Part shown: one piece after another, positions 50,474 through 55,456 of the stretch
Layout of the letters: each line of letters opens with the position of its first letter
How positions within the stretch are numbered: the first letter of the stretch is position 1
Origin: Planctomycetota bacterium
GTDB lineage: Bacteria > Planctomycetota > UBA8108 > JACQVS01
Assembly (NCBI GenBank): GCA_016209605.1
Contig: JACQVS010000060.1
Span: 1 to 55,456 of the forward strand
DNA: 55,456 nt
Direction: 5' to 3'
The notes under the pieces: model-generated
What the model saw: the letters and a program-made list of their open reading frames with translations, nothing else
The model's database searches: none
What the model was told of the DNA's origin: nothing
Made by a program: the position numbers and the translations under genes

Positions 50474-51982
50474 ATGGCAACTGTTGGAAGTTACCTCGAC
50501 CGCTTCGAAAAGTCCTTGATCCAGCTCGCCGGCCCGCGGATCTCGCAGCCCTTCCTGATTGCCGCTTCCGGCGGGCCCGATTCGACGGCGCTCCTCCGCC
50601 TCTTCCAGCTCTGGCGGGACCGCCAGCCGCCGCCCCGTGGAATCCCCAGATTGCTCGCCGGTCACGTCCATCACGGCCTCCGCGGCGGCGAGGCCGAGGC
50701 CGATGCCGAGTTTGTCCGAGAGCTGGCGGAACGCCATGGCATGGAGTTCCTGCTCGAAAAAGCCGCGGTGCGGCGCCTGGCGGAGAAGGAGAAGAGGTCC
50801 CTGGAATGGGCCGGCCGCGAGGCGCGCTACCGCGCTCTCGAGCGCTGGGCGAGGCAGCATGGGGCGGGCGGCGTGGCGACCGGCCACAACCGCGATGACC
50901 AGGCGGAGACCATCCTCTTCCGCCTGGTCCGGGGGACGGGCCTGAAAGGCCTGGCCGGCATCCTGCCCCGCCGCTTCCTGGGCCCGCCTGCAGATCCCTC
51001 TACCCCGCTCCTCATCCGCCCTCTCCTGGACTGGAGCCGCGAGGAGATCCTCGCCTTCCTGGAGCAGCTCGGCCAGCCCTGCCGCGAGGACCGCAGCAAT
51101 CAAGACCTCTCCATCCCCCGCAATGCGCTTCGCCGCCAGATCCTCCCCCTTCTTGAAGCGGCGGTCCACGGCGGCGCCCGGAAGTCCCTCTGCCGGCTCT
51201 CCAGGACCGCCCACCGGAGCTGGCGGCTCCTCGAGGAGCTCTGCCATGAGAAGTGGGCCGGCCTGCGCCGCCCGGGAGCGGATGGGCCGGAAAGCCTGGC
51301 CCTCTCGTCGACCGGCTTCAAGCTCCTGTCCAGCAGCCTCAAAAGGCAGCTCCTGCGCCTGGGTCTGGAAGAGCTGGCCCGAAAAATCGGCCGGCCCGCG
51401 CCGGCCCTGTCTTTGGATCAGACCCTGGAAGCGCTCCGCCGCGCCGCAGGGATTCGCACCGGATGGGATCGAGTCCCCCTCGGCGGCGGGTGGGCGGTGG
51501 AGATCGGGGATGAAATCCTGAGCTTCACCCACACCGGCCGGGAGGCAGGCTGCCGGCGAGAGCGACCTGCCGCGGGGGCCGAGGCTCCAGCTCTCCCCCT
51601 CCTGGTCCCAGGAACCGTGGAATGGCAGAGCTGGCGGATCTCCATCGAGCTTTCCGGCCAGGCGCCGGCCATTCCGACCGGCAGCCGCTGGATTGAAGTG
51701 GTGGATGCGGATCGGCTCTCACCGCCGCTCGAGGTGCGGGGGCGGCGGGCCGGCGACCGGTTTCATCCTCTGGGAGCTTCCGGTTCCCAAAAGCTCAAGG
51801 AGTTCTTCCGCGCCGCGGGCCTTGCTCTTCAAGCTCGGGGCCGGATCCCCCTGGTCTTTTCAGGAGCGGAGCTGGCGTGGGTCGTGGGCTTCCGGATCGG
51901 CCACCGCTTCCGGGTGACGGAGAAGACGGCGCGCTGGGCGGTGCTGAAGGCGGAGCCGCCAGCGGGGTGGTCGCAACGGTGA
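50474..51982 (+). CDS. tilS: tRNA(Ile)-lysidine synthase
   Basis: 502 residues; ATG 50474 (a TTG lies just before it at 50471). The N-terminal PP-loop ATPase motif SGGPDS (residues 32-37) is intact; GHVHHGLRGGEAEADAEFV, SLEWAGREARY and ATGHNRDDQAETILFRLVRG are the other N-terminal blocks. The C-terminal TilS domains (about 240-495) include GDRFHPLGASGSQKLKEFF, the conserved tRNA-binding block. It uses ATP and lysine to convert C34 of tRNA-Ile(CAU) to lysidine, which lets it read AUA. It follows paralogue 2 by 38 bp with no terminator seen. Confidence 0.95.
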   Translation: MATVGSYLDRFEKSLIQLAGPRISQPFLIAASGGPDSTALLRLFQLWRDRQPPPRGIPRLLAGHVHHGLRGGEAEADAEFVRELAERHGMEFLLEKAAVRRLAEKEKRSLEWAGREARYRALERWARQHGAGGVATGHNRDDQAETILFRLVRGTGLKGLAGILPRRFLGPPADPSTPLLIRPLLDWSREEILAFLEQLGQPCREDRSNQDLSIPRNALRRQILPLLEAAVHGGARKSLCRLSRTAHRSWRLLEELCHEKWAGLRRPGADGPESLALSSTGFKLLSSSLKRQLLRLGLEELARKIGRPAPALSLDQTLEALRRAAGIRTGWDRVPLGGGWAVEIGDEILSFTHTGREAGCRRERPAAGAEAPALPLLVPGTVEWQSWRISIELSGQAPAIPTGSRWIEVVDADRLSPPLEVRGRRAGDRFHPLGASGSQKLKEFFRAAGLALQARGRIPLVFSGAELAWVVGFRIGHRFRVTEKTARWAVLKAEPPAGWSQR

Positions 51983-52020
51983 GATTGGGATGCAAGGGCT
52001 TCCCTTCCAAAGAAAGAAAA

Positions 52021-52161
52021 TTGAACCGCCTAGACGCGGAGGACGCCTAGATTTAGAAAGAAATCCAGAGTTTGAATTAGAAAGAATTAATTTTTCACAT
52101 CCTTAATATTTTTTAATTCTTCTTATCTTCTTCTTGGCGCTCTTGGCGTCTTGGCGGTTAA
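52021..52161. repeat. MITE-like element with terminal inverted repeats
   Basis: The left end AACCGCCTAGACGCGGAGG and the right end, read as its complement, AACCGCCAAGACGCCAAGAG form about 24 bp of imperfect terminal inverted repeats. They enclose about 95 bp of AT-rich sequence without an ORF. The whole 141-bp block sits in the 244-bp gap after tilS. It resembles non-autonomous repeats common in environmental bacterial genomes; no transposase is present. Confidence 0.55.
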
Positions 52162-52226
52162 TCCATCTTCTTATTGATTTTTTTTAGTTTTACCCGCCGC
52201 AGGCGGACGAATGACTCTGTAGATCA

Positions 52227-53621
52227 TCACAGGCGTTCCCCGATGGCCTGGATGAATCCCGAGGCGTGGATCAGGTACAGGATCCCGGACTGCTTCCGGG
52301 CCTCTCCGGCGCCGATGGTCGTAGGGATGAAAAAGCTGTCGTCCACGGGGAAAGAGAACTTTTCCTTTCCGGTGACCCCATCCAAGGCGATCACGCTTCT
52401 CCCCTTGTTTGAACGAGGATCGGTAAGGAAATAAATCGAATCCTTGCCCACCGCCAGCGTCTGCTGGAGATGATCGAATGCCCATTTCACGTCTCCCGTG
52501 GCCGCATCCAGCGCCCAGAGTTTCCGCTTCTTCACCGCCGGCCTCTGGTCATCGCCGATGCAGAGGACCAGCGAGAAATTCGGCTTCAAGTTGAAGGCAT
52601 AAGGTTGATCATAAATCGGCGCTTGCGCCTGGAATTCCCAGTTCTTGGTCCCGTCGCGCTCGAGCAGGCTGTACAGCTTGAAGTCGGTCGAGCCGGCGTA
52701 TACCCAGCGCGAGAACAGGACCGGCGGCGAGGTGATGGGAGCGCTGGTGGCGAACTGCCAGAAGGACTGGTCGCGGGCGCCGCGGCTGCCGTGGAACCGG
52801 TAAACCCGGCCATCGGTGGAGGTGAAATAGGTTTGCATTTCGCTGACGATGCCCGCGCCGCGGATGTCGCCGCGGGTGATGTAAAACCAGTCCGGATTGG
52901 TCCGGTTTTTCAAGATGCCGTAGATTTTCTGGTCATAGGAACCAACGTAATAGTGCGTGTCAGAGGCGACCGCGCCGCTGGAGACGGGGAAATCAAGATT
53001 GCTCTTCCAGAGAGCGACGCCATAGCGGAGATCCAGGCAGTGCACCTCATCTTTTTGCACCACGTACAGCTCCTCCGGCTTGGGAGCCTCCCCGGCGGCG
53101 GCGGTGATCCGCGGATACCGATACACCGTGGGAGCATGGTTCAAAGGGACTTCCAGGGGATAAACCCAGCGCTGGGTCAGGTCCTTGCGGTCATAAGCGA
53201 TGAGCAGGTACTTGGGGCTCCCCGGCTTGCTGGCAGCGGCCGGCTGGCTCGAGAGCAGCGACTTGACGGTGAAAATGTCGTCTCCGACCACGAAGGCCGC
53301 CTTGACAGGCCCATCCGGGCGGAGCGTCCGGTTGATGGTCAGGAGGCCGTGAGCGTTCAAGCTGGCTTCAGGAATGCCGAGGCTGCCGGCCTCCTTCGAG
53401 GCGATGGGCCGCCCCGCCGACGGGGAACCGGACTTCTCCGCCCCGGCCGGCGCAGCGGCGGCGGTGTTCTGAGCGGCCGGGCCGTCCCCGGTCTCAGGAG
53501 GAGCCGCCTCTGACCCTTCCCGGTCCCGGATCCGGGCTTTAGGGGAACAGCCCGATGGCGGCAAAGTGAGCAAAAGAACACCCGCAAATACTAAAATCCA
53601 CTGCAAACCACGAGATTTCAC
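52227..53621 (-). CDS. PQQ-type beta-propeller lipoprotein
   Basis: 464 residues. The start is GTG 53621, with AAAGGAG about eight bases upstream. The signal peptide ends in a lipobox-like PPSGC, giving lipidation at Cys25. A Pro/Ala/Gly-rich linker (about 30-85) leads to a propeller (about 105-464) with recurring outer strands: TQRWVYPLEVPLNHAP, VALWKSNLDFPVSSG, TKNWEFQAQAPIYDQP, DVKWAFDHLQQTL and GKEKFSFPVDDSF. This fold resembles BamB and PQQ dehydrogenase propellers but has no obvious catalytic residues. An envelope binding or assembly protein is likely. The 17-bp tandem repeat lies in its upstream region. Confidence 0.82.
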   Translation of the reverse strand: MKSRGLQWILVFAGVLLLTLPPSGCSPKARIRDREGSEAAPPETGDGPAAQNTAAAAPAGAEKSGSPSAGRPIASKEAGSLGIPEASLNAHGLLTINRTLRPDGPVKAAFVVGDDIFTVKSLLSSQPAAASKPGSPKYLLIAYDRKDLTQRWVYPLEVPLNHAPTVYRYPRITAAAGEAPKPEELYVVQKDEVHCLDLRYGVALWKSNLDFPVSSGAVASDTHYYVGSYDQKIYGILKNRTNPDWFYITRGDIRGAGIVSEMQTYFTSTDGRVYRFHGSRGARDQSFWQFATSAPITSPPVLFSRWVYAGSTDFKLYSLLERDGTKNWEFQAQAPIYDQPYAFNLKPNFSLVLCIGDDQRPAVKKRKLWALDAATGDVKWAFDHLQQTLAVGKDSIYFLTDPRSNKGRSVIALDGVTGKEKFSFPVDDSFFIPTTIGAGEARKQSGILYLIHASGFIQAIGERL

Positions 53622-53704
53622 GATGAGACTCTCCTTTCACTTGACGCCGAAGCCGCGCTTCAGCTTCCAACTCCAGGACTCCTGTTATCAATCAACTGAC
53701 GACC

Positions 53705-53789
53705 AATGGATCAAGCCCGGCAATGGATCAAGCCCGGCAATGGATCAAGCCCGGCAATGGATCAAGCCCGGCAATGGATCAAGCCCGGG
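53705..53789. repeat. 17-bp tandem repeat, five units
   Basis: Five back-to-back copies of AATGGATCAAGCCCGGC (53705-53721, then every 17 bp to 53789); the last unit ends in G instead of C. There are no spacers, so it is not a CRISPR array. It sits between the lipoprotein gene start (53621) and the 3' end of the gene at 53779, whose stop codon lies in the fifth unit. Confidence 0.92.
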
Positions 53790-54159
53790 TGGCCGGATTT
53801 TCAGCATCCTTCTCGCGTTCTCTTTTCTGATCTCCTATTACACTTTGAGAAAGCTCGGGATACTTGCCGCTCTTCACCAGCAGCCTGCCGAGATTCACTC
53901 CATGCACCCGCTCATAACTTTGCAATTTTTCAATCCGCTTCAAATCTTCGTCGATGCGGGTGTTCAGCTTGAAAATGAAGGGTCTCCCCTGCTGCCGGGA
54001 GCGCAGGTCTTGAACGACTTCATCCCAATCCCCATCGTAGAGGAAGTCCCTGATAATAATCAGCTGTTCTTCCTCGGCGGTCAAGGATTGCAAGAAGTGC
54101 TCATGGACATCCATGTCGCCTTTTTCCGGCCGATCTCCAAGCTCCGGTAGACCCCGCAT
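53779..54159 (-). CDS. Small helical protein of unknown function
   Basis: 126 residues. ATG 54159 overlaps the upstream stop as TGATG, and AGGGGA lies just before it. Largely helical and charged: FLQSLTAEEEQLIIIRDFLY, GDWDEVVQDLRSRQQGRPFI, RIDEDLKRIEKLQSYERVHG, VNLGRLLVKSGKYPELSQS. No signal peptide or membrane segment. A later ATG at 54114 (MDVHEHF) is a possible alternative start. Its close coupling to the exported protein at 54159 suggests common function. No family recognised. The TGA stop is in the 17-bp tandem repeat. Confidence 0.65.
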   Translation of the reverse strand: MRGLPELGDRPEKGDMDVHEHFLQSLTAEEEQLIIIRDFLYDGDWDEVVQDLRSRQQGRPFIFKLNTRIDEDLKRIEKLQSYERVHGVNLGRLLVKSGKYPELSQSVIGDQKREREKDAENPATRA

Positions 54160-55007
54160 CAATCCCCTGGAATGACCAGCTCGGTCCTTTTCTTGATCCA
54201 TTCCTTCTTCTTCAAATTGAAACGGTCAAGATTGATTTCATATTCATCGCTGGGGCGGTTGTACTCCAGCGCGAACATCCGTTCCTCGATAATGCGGGTG
54301 CCATCCTCCTTTTCGATCAAGTGCAGGTCGTTGGAGAGGCCCCGGACAAAGATATTGACATGGTTGGCTCCAGGATCCAGCTTGTTGAAGATCGCCACGC
54401 AGCCGCGCTTCTCACCCGCCTTCACCGTGGTGTAATGATAATATTCATCATCCGGATTGCGGTCCTTCTGCTCCTCGTACAGGTCATCCTTCCCCCACAG
54501 CTTCGTTCCCACCTTCTTCTCGATGGCCCTTTCCACCGTGGGAAGGTGCACATCGGAGTAGGTCTTGTTGCGGTCCGAGGTGGCCGATATGGATAAGAAT
54601 GCCTGGCGCTCCTCCCCCGTTTTGTTCTCGACGGTATAGAGCATGTACCAGTAGACCTGGCCCTTGAGCGCGCCATCCAGGAGCACGATGGTCCGCACCT
54701 TTTGAACGTCAAAATCCAGGACCCAGACCGAGGGGTCGACCGTGGCCTCGGCATTTTCCTCCTCCCCGGCGGCTTCATCGGCCTGCGGCTTCTGGTCCTT
54801 GGCTTCTTCCGGCTTCCCCTTCTCCTCAGCCTTCTCAGGCTTTTCCGTCTTGCCGGCCTTTTCCTTGGTCTCTTCCTGGCTCCAGAGCGGTCCTGACCAG
54901 GACAAACAGGAGATGGCCAAAACGGCTAACCAGGATTTTTTCAAGCCACAATCCTGAGCCCAACAAGGGTGCATGATAGTTCCAAGCCTGTCCGTAAAAT
55001 AGACCAT
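54159..55007 (-). CDS. Exported protein of unknown function
   Basis: 282 residues; ATG 55007 has AAGGA eight bases upstream. The N-terminal export signal covers about residues 20-43 (LKKSWLAVLAISCLSWSGPL), followed by a Lys/Glu-rich linker (about 45-85). The C-terminal domain (about 90-282) is beta-rich with VWVLDFDVQKVRTIVL, YWYMLYTVENKTGEERQAFL and VNIFVRGLSNDLHLIEKEDG. It looks like a planctomycete-specific periplasmic protein, and I do not recognise a named family. It is translationally coupled to the small protein at 53779 (TGATG). Confidence 0.75.
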   Translation of the reverse strand: MVYFTDRLGTIMHPCWAQDCGLKKSWLAVLAISCLSWSGPLWSQEETKEKAGKTEKPEKAEEKGKPEEAKDQKPQADEAAGEEENAEATVDPSVWVLDFDVQKVRTIVLLDGALKGQVYWYMLYTVENKTGEERQAFLSISATSDRNKTYSDVHLPTVERAIEKKVGTKLWGKDDLYEEQKDRNPDDEYYHYTTVKAGEKRGCVAIFNKLDPGANHVNIFVRGLSNDLHLIEKEDGTRIIEERMFALEYNRPSDEYEINLDRFNLKKKEWIKKRTELVIPGD

Positions 55008-55380
55008 GGTCTGATTCCTTTTTTCGATCTTTTGGGCCTTATTACTTGATTCATTTCCAAAATCTCAATCCATGAAGCCAGTACTGGCCATGAAGCCTGT
55101 ACTGGCACGAGGTCAGGAGAAACATTCTCTTTTGAGCTCTTCTGGGTGATAACCACTCTATCTTAATACAAGATCATGGGTTTGGGAATAGTTCGGTTGC
55201 CGATTTTTCACCCTGCCAGCCGCTTGGCCGCCGCGGCGCAAACGGATCGATTTTGCGCTGGATCCTCCCATTTTTCTATGTTAACCTTGAATTTAGGCGC
55301 TTTGCATTGGTTCCGTAACGCTGGTTCTGCAAAACAGATCCGTTCTCATCGGGAGGTTTTTTTGCCCAAAGGAGGCTTCC
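55008..55380. other. Divergent intergenic region with an 18-bp duplication
   Basis: In these 373 bp I see no gene. CCATGAAGCCAGTACTGG (55070-55087) is repeated directly at 55088-55105 with one change, and the unit contains the palindrome CCAGTACTGG. This could be a tandem binding site for a regulator of either flanking gene. Otherwise nothing is recognised. Confidence 0.45.
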
Positions 55381-55456
55381 ATGAACAAACCCATATCCAC
55401 AAACGCCTACTTGCCCAGAACCCGCTGTGTTCCCCCCCCTCGATCCCCCCGAGGGG
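55381..55456 (+). CDS. 5' end of a gene running off the window
   Basis: ATG 55381 follows a perfect AAAGGAGG (55368-55375) at a spacing of five. The 25 visible codons read MNKPISTNAYLPRTRC followed by Pro/Arg-rich residues encoded by the GC-rich palindrome at 55428. There is no signal peptide. The product cannot be named from this fragment. Confidence 0.55.
   Translation, partial: MNKPISTNAYLPRTRCVPPPRSPRG
55428..55456. repeat. GC-rich palindromic repeat at window edge
   Basis: 29 bp identical to 36107-36135 (ending CCCCCCGAGGGG), within the first 25 codons of a new gene and cut by the window end. A member of the same coding-sequence palindrome family as at 1946 and 41641. Confidence 0.8.

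Noticed and set aside
53705..53789. CRISPR array
   Set aside because: The units are directly adjacent with no spacers and there are no cas genes.

Overview
The window is GC-rich chromosomal DNA, most probably from a member of the Planctomycetota, likely an uncultured lineage. The evidence is the combination of a DUF1501 C-terminus, several secreted proteins ending in dockerin-like double EF-hand modules (GDxDGDG...TDAI...LFLG), multiple ECF sigma/anti-sigma pairs, PATAN, PEGA and PQQ-propeller proteins, and a GH127 polysaccharide locus. Phylum assignment is an inference from these families. I see no phage, insertion sequence with transposase, or CRISPR array.

Layout. 1-3.6 kb: a DUF1501 end, a DUF2442 protein and a CHASE-type hybrid histidine kinase. 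3.6-12.8 kb: a carbohydrate-related block with a large secreted protein of unknown family, a divergent GH127 enzyme and a 1130-residue jelly-roll/dockerin-like protein. 13-16 kb (minus strand): an RlmI-type rRNA methyltransferase, a 32-residue basic micro-protein resembling ribosomal protein bL37, a NYN/OST-HTH protein and a queuosine-precursor transporter. 16-22.8 kb: Na/Pi-cotransporter-like and universal stress proteins, two extracytoplasmic proteins and a class V aminotransferase. 22.8-25.7 kb: a complete ABC importer of the cobalamin/iron-siderophore type with overlapping genes. 25.8-28.2 kb: a degraded island (deleted DUF4143 ATPase, dockerin and sigma remnants, a frameshifted sigma factor) around an intact toxin-antitoxin pair. 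tRNA-Pro(UGG) follows.

28.3-43.3 kb is regulatory and envelope-related: a cohesin-like/PKD/dockerin protein, membrane and periplasmic proteins of unknown function, an ECF sigma/anti-sigma pair, three neighbouring genes with GspE-N-like helical modules (one a PATAN-TPR-TM-PEGA-propeller protein of 996 residues), and a second ECF sigma/FecR-type anti-sigma pair. 43.4-52 kb holds housekeeping genes rsgA, purB and tilS around a gluzincin-like TPR protein and two tandem paralogous secreted proteins with cysteine-tailed dockerin-like ends. 52-55.4 kb carries a PQQ-propeller lipoprotein and a two-gene unit of unknown function; a new gene begins at the right edge.

Five kinds of repeat stand out: (i) three copies of an ~80-bp two-hairpin element whose stems covary; (ii) GC-rich palindromes (CCCCTCGG...CCGAGGGG type) sitting inside coding sequences; (iii) a perfect 27-bp inverted repeat that supplies the stop codons of two convergent genes; (iv) a 141-bp MITE-like element with terminal inverted repeats; and (v) a 17-bp tandem repeat in an upstream region. 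Two Lys/Arg-rich micro-proteins with strong ribosome binding sites, too short for routine gene calling, are the other main novelty. All assignments come from reading the sequence; no database search was run.
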